Shown here: in pieces, positions 46,239 through 56,638 of the stretch
Numbering within the stretch: position 1 is the stretch's first letter
Layout: every line of letters starts with the position of its first letter
Origin: Paracamarosporium sp. OC-R06-R3
Lineage: Eukaryota > Ascomycota > Dothideomycetes > Pleosporales > Didymosphaeriaceae
Assembly: GCA_019828545.1 (NCBI GenBank)
Contig: JACVRA010000302.1
Location: 24,951-88,950, forward strand
Reading direction: 5' to 3'
DNA: 64,000 nt
Position numbers and translations under genes: made by a program
The notes under the pieces: generated by a model
The model's input: the letters and a program-made list of their open reading frames with translations, nothing else
What the model was told of the DNA's origin: nothing
Databases searched by the model: none

Positions 46239-47377
46239 ACAAACGGCTTGGGAGGCCAATAGTATGGACAACTACGTTCATTCTTCACATTGAGCGCAGA
46301 CGGGTGCGGACTTTGGTGCGCGAGCAATGCATCCGATATAACTCAAATTGGTATGTATATCTCGAGCAGGGTAAGAAGATTGGAAGAGCTGCCTTGCGGA
46401 TGACCCATTGGTGAGAGTGGTGGAATCTGGGGGGGGGGGGGGGGGCNNNNNNNNNNNNNNNNNNNNNNNNNNNACTAGGCGTGCTGTTTTTTTATGAATC
46501 TTTGTGGCTTCATGTTGAGATCGATTTCCTTTGTAGGATATAGACAGTGAATGCAATAGATTGTCGCCTTTCAGTACGGCCGTGTCATGATCTCGAGTGT
46601 CTCCACCACGTTTACAAGGTAGAATATGTTCCTCGAGCTGAGGAAGGTAGTTGATATGGCGATGAATCGAACATAGGTCGCCGGTGTCGTCGCGAGGCGC
46701 CTTAATCCTTACCCCTCCACGTGCCCACTAAACCCCGCTGCCCTCGATTATGTAAGACGCATGCCTCCGCTGGCTAGATGAAGCGTTGCAGCCTCAGGCG
46801 TTTGTGCAGCTTGAACACCGTGACCCCCGTCGATGTTTACTCTTGCAGCAATGTTAGCTGTGCCACCTTCAAGCCGAGCACTTAGAGATATCGATCAAGA
46901 TACATGATTCGACGTCCGCAGCGAACCAACGCATCAGGGAAGCACAAGCGCGCCGGCCACTGGGCATGCGATAAGCGTTGCACTGCAAATATCCTGCTCC
47001 AGCGTGATTCGACAAGTACATACGGGCATCACTATCGCCACACTGATGCTGCGTTATGGAGCTGTGCATCTGTAGATAGCAATTGAAAGAAACGGAAGAA
47101 ATAGGACAGCCGGCTGTCAACGGCGCTGAGTCGGGTTCCAATAGCCGGCGTGTCGTCTATCGCAACATCATAGACAACAACCATGCACGCATGCTCCTGA
47201 TGGACAAGCTCTCCAAGATGGGATGTGCTGGCGGTGAATTGATGCTTTTCAAATGGGGTCGCGGAGCACGCCGACACGCGGTCACATGCGGCCAGTGCCG
47301 GCGTCAGCGACCTGATTGCGGTTCGAGGTGATTTCTTTTTTGCAGCACACGCTTTGCCTCCACCTCAACCCAGCACA
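46239..47377. other. intergenic with assembly gap; AMD1 promoter side
   Basis: Contains the G run and gap (separate entry), then about 900 bp before the AMP deaminase start with no recognised gene. Short frames at 46,869-47,277 occur on both strands and are not supported. The DNA is GC-moderate. Confidence 0.45.
46429..46473. other. poly-G run followed by 27-N assembly gap
   Basis: Seventeen G at 46429-46445, one C, then N at 46447-46473. The gap size may be an estimate. A long G homopolymer at a contig edge is a common sequencing stop, so the bases next to it may be unreliable. Confidence 0.97.
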
Positions 47378-50300
47378 ATGATCAAAGGTAACGCCTGCTG
47401 AGGCCCTTGTATAACGTGCAATTGAGGCTGACGGAGCTTCAGGCTCCATTTCGACTGCACCTGATGTGTCACCAGATCTGGGTGCAACCCACATCGACGA
47501 CCAAATCCCCTCTTCTGAGGACGACGACCCGAGCCCCGATTCTTCAGACCATGAACCCGATGGCGCGCGGCCCACGAGAGTCGCCGATGGCGGAGCATCG
47601 GTAGCACAAACCACTGCGGGCACCAGCACCCAAGATGGAGATAACGGTGCCGCCGACGACGCACAGGGCCTGCTCCCGCGCGACAAGCAGCGGCGTACCG
47701 CGTTCTACGATTACGCTTCTGAGAAACAGATGAGCCATTCTGAGGCCAAGCAGTTCTACCAGCGCCACCAGCTAGAGAGCCAGTACGGAGGCTCGCAGGC
47801 TGGTGATGGCTTCAGCCCTGTCATACGTGCGAAGACGCTCCCCGTGAACTTCGGTGGCGGGGATGGCGTCGAGCAACTCAGCAGAGCAGACAGCATCCGC
47901 TCGCGGAAAAGTAACGCCAGCCTTGTGAATCAGGGCCCACGACTGACGCTGCCCATCGGTCTGTCACAGGCGGAGCAGTCACAGGCACCGCGATCACAAC
48001 CCTATGCCATGAACGACCAGGCCCCCCAAACCGACGTTCCAGATCTTTATATGCAAGCCGATGTCCAAGCTAGAGACCACGCAGCACACCCTGGACTACC
48101 CCACGAGCCCAAACCGTTACTTGCTGAAGAAGGAATACACGGCGCAGGCGCAGGCGTAGGAATTGGGAGCGGCGCAGGAGGTTTCGCCATGAACGACGCA
48201 AGCGTTGCTGCAGAATTGGGTGCCATATATACGAATGTGCAGAAGGTACTCGACATACGCCATAAATATATGCGCCTGTCTCTCCAAGGTAACTTCGATA
48301 ATCCCAAGGACGATCCATCTTGGCACATCTACCCACCCCACCCAGAGCCCGTGTGGAAGGAAAAAGAGCGCCAGAATGCATCCAGCAGCTTGCAGAGCAG
48401 CACAGTGCTCGATCCTACTGAAGCGCCTCCAAAGCCCCCCCGCAAAATGGGCAAAGACATCGGAGAGGATTTCGACATGGACGACCTACTTCCCCTACCC
48501 AGCGTTTCGGAGATGTCGTTCCGTCTGGATGAGAGCGGTGTCTTCCAGGTCTACGAGACCTCCAAGTCTGCAGAGCTTGACACTCCCATCGTAGCTATTC
48601 CGACGCTGCGAGAATACTACATGGACCTTGATAGTATCCTTGAAATTTCATCTGACGGTCCAAGTAAGAGTTTTGCTTTCCGTCGCTTACAGTATCTGGA
48701 AGGAAAGTTCAATCTGTACTATCTTCTGAACGAGTACCAAGAGACCGCCGACACCAAGAAGGTACCGCATAGGGACTTTTATAACGTGCGTAAAATCGAC
48801 ACCCACGTTCATCACTCAGCATGCATGAATCAGAAGCATTTGCTCCGCTTCATCAAATCCAAGATGAAGAGGTCACCAGATGAGGTCGTAATCTTCCGTG
48901 ATGGCAAACATCTCACTTTAAAGGAAGTTTTTGAGTCAATCAATTTAACAGCGTACGACCTTAGTATTGACACGCTCGACATGCATGTGCGTATACTAGC
49001 CAGCTTAACTCTAACGCCAGCTGACACTAATAGGCACATACTGATTCGTTCCATCGCTTCGACAAGTTCAACCTCAAGTACAACCCGGTTGGGGAGTCTC
49101 GGTTGCGTACAATCTTCCTAAAAACGGACAATTTCATCAAAGGCCGGTACTTGGCTGAGATTACAAAAGAAGTTATTTCTGATCTTGAATCGAGCAAATA
49201 TCAATTCGTCGAGTGGCGGATCTCCATCTACGGTCGTGACATTGATGAGTGGGATAAGCTTGCTGCGTGGGTTGTCGATAACAAGCTTTTCTCGCCTAAT
49301 GTGCGGTGGCTTATTCAGATACCTCGTTTGTTCGATGTATACAAGGGATCAGGCTTGATGGACAATTTTGAGCAGGTCATTGTCAATGTATTCCAGCCTC
49401 TCTTCGAGGTTACAAGAGATCCGAGCAGCCATCCCAAGCTTCATATCTTCCTACAAAGAGTCATTGGCTTCGACAGCGTTGACGACGAGAGCAAGGTTGA
49501 GCGAAGAGTTTACAAGAAGTTCCCGTACCCTTCCAACTGGTCGACGAAGCAAAATCCGCCTTACAGTTACTGGATGTACTATCTCTTTGCCAATATAGCG
49601 TCTTTGAACGTTTGGCGAAAGCAGCGTGGATTCAACACGTTCTTGCTACGACCACATTGTGGTGAAGCTGGTGACACCGACCATTTGGCAGCCGCTGTTC
49701 TCTGCACTCATAGTATCAGCCATGGTCTGCTTCTCCGCAAGGTGCCGTTCTTGCAGTATATTTTCTACTTAGAACAGATTGGTGTAGCGATGTCCCCGCT
49801 TAGCAATAACGCTCTGTTCCTGGCATATGAGCGTAACCCTTTCCTCAGTTACTTCAGGCGAGGTCTCAACGTCTCACTATCGACGGACGATCCTCTTCAG
49901 TTTGCCTTTACCAAGGAGCCCTTGATCGAAGAGTACTCAGTCGCAGCGCAGATCTATAAACTTAGTGCAGTGGATATGTGCGAACTTGCAAAACACTCCG
50001 TCGAGCAAAGCGGCTTTGAGCACGTAATCAAGCAACGCTTCCTCGGTCCAAACTATCATCTACCAGGGGTTGCTGGCAACGATGTCGCAAAGTCCAACGT
50101 CCCAAGTATCCGAGAAGCCTTCCGCCATGAGACCCTGATGTCAGAGCTTGCCATGATCGAACGGTACACTCGCGCCTCGCAAACCAGCACCAACGCTCTG
50201 ACAACTTCAAATCTCCAACCCACAACTGGTCCACCGCAGACTCCGGTTTCGAACCATGCTACGCACCCTGGGTCCCCTGTGGCATCGCTGCGCACTCACC

Positions 50301-50809
50301 CTTCCACCGCCAACCTTCAAACGGATCACCAAGGCTTCTCTGCCCTTCCGCCTGCTCAACAGTCGCCCATGTATCCTGCCCAACAGGCTCGCATCCCTTC
50401 AGGTCCCGTTGGCGAATCGCAAACTCAACCTACATCGCCGACCCATACAAAGGACCAAGAGTTTGACCGTCCACGCCGCGTCTCCAGTCTCGTCATGAAT
50501 CCGGGTGGAAGTGCTCCGCCACAGCCTACCGGTACTTCGCAAGCGAGCGGTGTCATGTCTCCAGATGAGTCGCTCAGCGGCTTACAACGAACGCAAAGCG
50601 TTGTCACTATCGACGGTGCGGAGCCCAGGATGTTCCCCGGCGTCGTGAGTCGCAGGCGGAGGAGCAGTATTCGAAGCAGCGATATAGCAGTTGGCGAGGT
50701 GGGCATGCAGGGTGCGGCTGCTGCGGCACTACCACCAGGAGCTGGACGGGTTTCATTCAAAGATGCGTCTGTAGTTGAGGAGCCGGATACCGATGATGAA
50801 GACTTGTAG
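47378..50809 (+). CDS. AMD1: AMP deaminase
   Basis: Three exons: 47378-47387, 47443-48986 and 49034-50809, 1109 aa. Exon 1 is only 10 nt (MIK plus one base); its GTAACG donor and the TTCAG acceptor at 47442 give [12 protein letters not shown]. The second intron (GTGCGT donor, CTGACACTAATAG end) restores [17 protein letters not shown]. Catalytic landmarks: metal-binding THVHH at 457-461, HCGEAGD from about residue 726, and STDDP at 801-805, with [14 protein letters not shown] between. The N-terminal ~200 and C-terminal ~230 residues are low-complexity extensions, the usual fungal pattern. AMP deaminase converts AMP to IMP and ammonia in the cytosol, controlling adenylate energy balance. The tiny first exon is the least certain part; another start upstream is possible. 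Confidence 0.92.
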
Positions 50810-51333
50810 ACGCGAGGACAACCAAATTGTAAAGCGACGACGGAAAAAAGGGGTTCGAGAAACGCGATGGCGTAGGGCTAAAATTGGTACAGAGTCTTTA
50901 GACAGGATGGCTTGATAGGACGGACTTGGTCTGGCGTCTGGCTTTGGCTTTTTACACGATAACGATGCCTCACGATGATTTGGTTCAAGATATCTTTTTG
51001 CGTCTTTTCTTCGTCGCTCAAACGAGTAGATTAGCATCGCTTAGCTACTATCTTACATCATGATACTCCTCCTGGGTAGACCAAACATGAAATTTGAATG
51101 AAGCTCGAAGGTGTCGAAACCCCATATCTTGACGAACAGATGAATATAAGAGTGGATATAACCAGTGAAAAGACAATTGAAAGTACCGAGCTACCCACGC
51201 TGTGCAGCGCCGTACCTTTTTTGCTCTACTCCGCTAAGATGACGCCCAAGAACGCACGACCAGCCTCGCTCTCACCAACAACTGTGCTACCCCCCACTTC
51301 CGCTATTCTTAAACTTGCAAGATATGTATCCAT
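50810..51333. other. 3' flanks of convergent AMD1 and PMT4 genes
   Basis: 524 bp between two convergent stop codons. AT-moderate, with no open frame of note. It should hold both 3' untranslated regions and polyadenylation sites. Nothing else seen. Confidence 0.55.
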
Positions 51334-53773
51334 CTATTTCGCAAAATGCAAGTCATACGCCAGCCACTTCCTCGCGTTGACTTGCTCCACGCTCATACCT
51401 GGCTTTCCGTACGTCAATGGGGCAAAGAATAGGTAGCACCAGCCGACCGCCACAAGGATAACGGCGGTAGCGATCCAGCTGCCTAGAAGACTTTGTGTCG
51501 CCACGCGCTCACGCACAGGCTTACTGAGCGTACGTCGGTGGCCCTTGACAACCGTAGTCTGCGCTTCTGCGTCGACAGGCTCGATGTTGAAGATGAATTC
51601 GACAAGGGCACCAGTGACAAGCACGGAGGCGAGGTGCGCGGGTAGGTAGTGGTGCAAGAAGAGTTGACGACCCATGATATAGAAAGGAACGTAATGAGCG
51701 GCCCAGGTGAGGAAGAAGAAACCAGTAGAGTTGTAGAGGCGGGAGCGAGTACCTGAGTAATGTAAGAATATGTCTCAACAATAACGAAGGAGTGATAAGA
51801 GGCACTTACGCTCATCGAGGGCTTCGACGCCACGGCGAAGAGCCAGTTGATCAGCACCAATGATTCCGGCGAATACTGCAAGAAGCGATGATGCAAGCCA
51901 CCAGCCAAGAGGATTTCCGAGGAAGTAGATTTGCTGGCGGGTGTCGTTGTGAGTCCAGAAGGAGACACCTCGGAGGAGGAAGGGCCAGGAGACAGGGAAT
52001 GAGGCATAAGGATGGGAGCTAGTCAAGGCGTTGTTGTGGTAAAACATGGCGCGCTGGAGCTCGATATACTTCCGGAGGAAAGACAGTCTCTTGACCTGCT
52101 TGACCTCCTTCTTGTTGCGCTCGTCCTCCTCAGGTAGAGAGGGAATATCGTCAACATACCAGACATTGCTGCTCTGCTGTACGTTCTTGTTACCATTGAT
52201 CTCCGCCTGCTTGTAAGCCCAGTCTGGAAGAGGTGTGGTGTGAGTCCACATGGCAACCTTGGTGGGAATGTGGATAAGCTTGAAGTGAGAGGACATGGTC
52301 TTGAAGTCTCCCTTGCCTTTGGGGTCAACCTTGATCTCAAAGAGAGTGTCATTGTAGCGGCCTGCGTTAGCCTCTTCCATCCCCATGGTGGTGAACTCCT
52401 GATTAGTGGGGTAGTACGGAGAAGCGACATCGTGGGTCAAGAGCATAGTGTCAGTGATCAAATGGCGGAGACGGATAGTATCTCCGATCTTGACGCGCTG
52501 TCCCTGAGTGCTCTCCAGCGGCTTCGAGGGCAAGATTTGCCAATGGTTGTTGGTGTCATTATGGGGGTATCCAGTAACTTGCTGTCCCTGCGAAGAGATG
52601 CGGCCATCGTCGTAACGGAGCGGGTAACGGTCTGTGTGGCTGTGAAGGTACACTTTTGTCTCCTTGTGACGAATAGTGATCGAGTCATAGTAGTTGATGC
52701 CGACAGACTGGAGAGTCATGGCATTGTCGCTCAAAGTCTCTTGGAACTCTGGGGTCATGAAGTCGTCTCCCGGTCCAGACTTGCTAAGGATTGTGAAGTG
52801 CACCTGGAACCAGAAAAGGTAAAGAAGGAACGGAATGACGATGAGGCCGATGGCGCGAGCAGCGAAATGCTTTCCAAGCTCCGGAAGGCTCAATGCACCT
52901 TGGCGGCGGTTGATGTTGGCAAGGTCCCACAGATCAATCAAGACAGGTACTCCGATAGAGAAGAAGGTGAAAGCACCGACGTATTTAGTCGATATGACGC
53001 AGCTTAGAGACACGCCAGTCAAGAGCAACCACTTCCACCACTTTCGGCTGAAAGGAACATGACGAAGCTTGTAGAAGCGGATGTAGGCAAGCACGGAGAG
53101 CGCCATAAAGAAGATCAGGGTGGCATCGAGCAGGATCAAGCGTGTCTGGCCGATGTGGGCGTTATCAAAAAGCATCAGTCCAGCCGCTGTTATACAGGCT
53201 GGCAGCGAGTATCCAGATTCCCACATGATCAAGAAGACTGTCGGAACGGTAAGGGCACCCATGGTCGCGGGCATAGCACGGTAGGCAACGTAAGGGACCT
53301 TGTTCGTAATGTACGAGTCGCCGATGTTTTCGAAGAGGAAGCTGCCATCGTATCCGACAAGCCATCCGGCGAAGGCAAAGAGGAGCTTTCCAAAGGGTGG
53401 ATGAACATCAAAGAAGTACGTCCGCTGGAGGTAGTATGAAGCGAACTATCCACGATTAGCTTCCCATTTATAATTGTACGCAGCTAATCTGCTCGTTTCT
53501 GTTTTCCATGTCGCGTACCTTTCCAAAGTGCACCTCGTCAAAGACGACCTGGTCCGGGTGGTTGATGCCCCAGAACCGCGTTACGAAGGCCAGCAAAGTA
53601 ATGACGGCGATGGCAATCTTGTAGTCCCACTCTCCGCCCTGGTTTGTCTTGAATTCGCGTTTGACCTTCGCTACGGTATCGTCAACTTGGTCTACGATGG
53701 CGTCCGGGTTCGGTGTCGTCGGTCGCTTCTTGTCCTTCGTGCCGCGATGCCGCACGCCAGCTGGGGAGGACAT
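51334..53773 (-). CDS. PMT4: dolichyl-phosphate-mannose protein O-mannosyltransferase, Pmt4 type
   Basis: Three exons on the minus strand: 53773-53519, 53445-51810 and 51752-51334, 769 aa, the usual PMT length. Phases close (GK|FASYYLQ; DE+R|TRSRLY). ATG at 53773. The order of features is that of a PMT: basic N-terminus, first membrane helix, the catalytic first luminal loop DQVVFDEVHFGKFASYYL (Asp-Glu motif) and FFDVHPPFGKLL, several helices, then the MIR region in the large ER loop (YLHSHTDRYPLRYDDGR, GQQVTGYPHNDTNNHWQI), then C-terminal helices. RLILLDATLIFF and INYYDSITIRHKETK suggest the Pmt4 subfamily (POMT1-like, acts as a homodimer on membrane-attached proteins) rather than Pmt1 or Pmt2; that choice is from memory of the families. 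It uses dolichyl-P-mannose to start O-mannosylation of Ser/Thr in the ER. Confidence 0.9.
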
Positions 53774-54667
53774 GGTGGGCTGTAGCTCCGCAAAGCTCCC
53801 TGCACGCAATTAATTAGCAATCAAGGGAATTAATTGATGAACCAAAAGTTGGAGCGCACTCACCCGCACAAAAGTTGAAATGGATGTGAAAGGAAAGGGT
53901 GGACAGAAAGGAGCGCGGTCCTGGAGAGTCGTTCAGCGGCCCCCTCTAAGAACACCTAATTCTTTGGCCGCGTGTTACCCCTTGTAGGTACGTGCCAATC
54001 ACAGCCCGATGCGGATATATCACGTGACTATTGTTCACGGAATAAAGATTCTTTAATCTTGCTATTCCATCTGAATTTTGCTACAGGCATCATATAAAAA
54101 AATTCCTATAGAATGCCACTGAAAAAAGAAGAGCCGTGCCTACTTGCGTACAGATTAATTATCAGTAATGCTAGAATAATATAAGTGGAATATGCCTTCA
54201 ATTACATATACAAAAATAGGATGCTCAACCTTCCGAGCCACGATCCGTATGCGAAGGAGCTTACTTTTATTAATTATTCAGCCTGAGTGGCCTTAACAGC
54301 TTCAGCGCTGTATCTGAGGCACATTCTACTCACATTGTCCTAGTGCTCTGCTCACAATTAATTCATAAGTGAGCAGGCACTCTTTTCCCTACCACGTAGC
54401 ATCCATAAGGGTTTTTTTCTACGATGCCTGTAACAAATTTCAGATAAATTCTTTTGCCAAGCTGACACGTGACCGTTGTTCACAAAATCTTGATTTCATG
54501 ATTTTGCTATAATACTCATCAAGTTTGTTGTTCGCCGCGGAGGTGACGAAGAAAGAGTATGCGCTGTTCCTTCTCGCTGTAGTCCGCTCCACGTGGAATG
54601 CTACCAATATACACAAGGTATCTTTATCCCAAAGACACATGCAGCCCTTCGACTGTAAACTCACTGC
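53774..54667. other. PMT4 promoter side containing a palindromic repeat element
   Basis: 894 bp between the PMT4 start and the 3' end of the YEA4-like gene. A CCAAT pentamer lies at 53995-53999. Most of the AT-rich remainder is a long-armed palindromic element (54069-54445) flanked by an imperfect direct repeat carrying CACGTGAC...TTGTTCAC at about 54021 and 54466. Confidence 0.6.
54069..54445. mobile_element. MITE-like palindromic (fold-back) element, degenerate
   Basis: The left arm 54069-54197 and the reverse complement of 54445-54317 align along their whole 129 nt at roughly 70% or better, around a 119-bp centre. Both ends begin ATCTGAA(T/A)TTTG(C/T)TACAGGCATC. Over the inner 23 positions (54175-54197 against 54339-54317) I count six mismatches, all transitions; many, but not all, outer-arm differences are also transitions. 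No open frame lies inside, and the element is AT-rich. This fits a non-autonomous terminal-inverted-repeat element aged by repeat-induced or CpN-type transitions. Parent transposon not identified, and no clean target duplication abuts the arms. Confidence 0.7.
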
Positions 54668-55867
54668 TTACTGCGACTTCTTTCCGTTCTCCTTCGCAGT
54701 TGCAGCCTTCTTCCTCTGTGGAATTTTGTATGTTGTCTCCCAGCCGTACAACGCCCCGGCCCCAAACACCATGGCTGCCCCTACCTTCATCAACCCGCTC
54801 ATCTGATTCCCGAATAGCCAGACACTAAGCAAGAAGCTCACCAGCTTACGGATGTTGAGCACAATCGTTACGGTGACCGCGGAAGTATTGGCACTGAGGA
54901 TGTTGACACCAGTAATGCAGAGTAGCTGCGTGACTGCGTTGGCCGTGAGGTAGATGACGTGCTGCGACGTCGAAGCCAAGGCTTTGTTGATTGTTGATGG
55001 AAGGTTCTCTGCAAGGGCTGGTGGGACGGAGAAGGATTGGGATGCTTGAAGGCGCGTGAATTGATTGTAGAGCGTGGGTGCGAAGTTGATGAAGAGCGGT
55101 AGGGACAACAGGTGCGAGTAGAAGAGGTTGGCCTTCCAGTGGTTACCGTGTTGAAGATAGATGTCTTCTACATAGGCACCCATGTAGGCTGACAGAAGCT
55201 GGGCAATCAGAAGAATAAGCAGGCCCATCTCGAAGGAGGCGCTTGTATAATCGATGCTAGCTGTGTCGAGTTTCTTGCCCTGTGAAGGTCAGTGTAAGCT
55301 CAGATGCGCAAGCTGAGAATGTATACCTTGGACTGAGCATCTGCCCATGCGGACACCATGACACCTACCGTCAACACAGCTACCGAGAATATCTGAACAG
55401 GCGTGTATTTCTTGCCTCGCAGGTAGCCCGCAAGCATAGTCGTTACGCTACCGAAACTGCGCAGAATGATGTGAACCGGAACGGAGATGTTGAAAGCAAA
55501 CGCCCAGTTATTCATCATATTGACCGTGAAAAACAGGGCGGCGCTAATGACCCATTTTCGAAACGGAACAGGCGACGGCTTGACGAAAAAGCGATACCTA
55601 GGATCGAATTGATAATGCAAAGTCGACAAGCAAGTGAAAATGAACTGGAAGAGTGTGATAAGAAGTCCACTGTCTGGCTCATGTCTGTGGTCCGTTAGAT
55701 AGGGCTTAAGAGTCTTACACCTCTAACATACTTTACGATGGCTTCTAGACAGTATACCTGAGACTTCTTAGTTACGTAGCACTATTTGGGATTTATTAAC
55801 CTACATTAGAGCAACATCCTCCAAAAATCAGGGCAAAGCTTCCTGCGAGAGGCGCGATCGCTGCCAT
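54668..55867 (-). CDS. nucleotide-sugar transporter, YEA4/SLC35B4 type
   Basis: Four exons on the minus strand: 55867-55805, 55757-55732, 55684-55327 and 55279-54668, 352 aa. Exon 2 is only 26 nt yet restores GGCCSN|VYCLEAIVK|HEPDSGLLITLFQF, which matches the N-terminal GGCCSNV signature of this family. About ten hydrophobic segments are visible, with conserved FNISVPVHIILRSFGSV in the first half and the region around HWKANLFYSHLLSLPL in the second, plus a Lys-rich C-terminus. Yeast Yea4 carries UDP-N-acetylglucosamine into the ER for chitin and glycan synthesis; animal SLC35B4 carries UDP-xylose/GlcNAc. The substrate here is inferred from the family. Confidence 0.88.
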
Positions 55868-56638
55868 ATCGACAGCAGTAAGTCAGAGCTGACAGTCGAG
55901 AGGTGTTTGCTGATCGTTGGGCAGCTGAAAACACGAATGGGATAAACTTAAAGAGCGAACTTTCGAAAATCAGTCCAGAATTGACTCTAATAACACCACC
56001 AAATCCGTTGTGATAAAATGTAGATGTGACACAACGTCAACGAAAAGCACCGCGGGGTCGAACAGTCGATGACGAGGCAACACACCAATGAGGAAGAGTG
56101 CTTACCAGGTTGTTATTTCGAACAGCTGAATGACTTGAAGTTTATGTTGCTATCATGGTCTAAGGTCTGTACAAGCGAGTAGAGATGCAATCAACTTCGC
56201 GCTGGAGTCGGAAATGTCAACGTGGAGGTTCGCGCTAGCGCGCCGGGATCCGGTTGTAGGGCTGAACCAGGAACGCCCACGCCCGTATCCACGAATTCTA
56301 GAATTTCAGGGGTTCTCGATGTCTCACGGGCTTGCAGATCTTTGGGGTTCATCTTTACTATATATATTGTCTTTTGTAATTTGATTTTTTTTCATTCCGA
56401 TTATGGTGACCTTGCAGTATACACTACTTTGCTGTCACCCTCCGCGATGCATAGCTACATTGAACTACCAGACAATCTCTGCGCGCTGCTCATGAGTATC
56501 CATCTACCAGCCTAGCGCCGCTCCCTCAATCGTGACCAAAACGGAAGAGTACATGGAAGAATGAGGGAGGAATACATCGCCAAACAAGCAAATCTAGGTG
56601 CGAATGCACTAAGGACATGTTTGCTCAAATGCAGGCCT
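55868..56638. other. intergenic between transporter promoter and CDC55 3' end
   Basis: 770 bp holding the 5' flank of the transporter gene and the 3' flank of CDC55. The plus-strand frame at 56,222-56,515 has no protein-like pattern. No repeat or RNA gene seen. Confidence 0.5.

Noticed and set aside
52240..53007. 255-codon plus-strand frame
   Set aside because: Antisense shadow of the large PMT4 exon.
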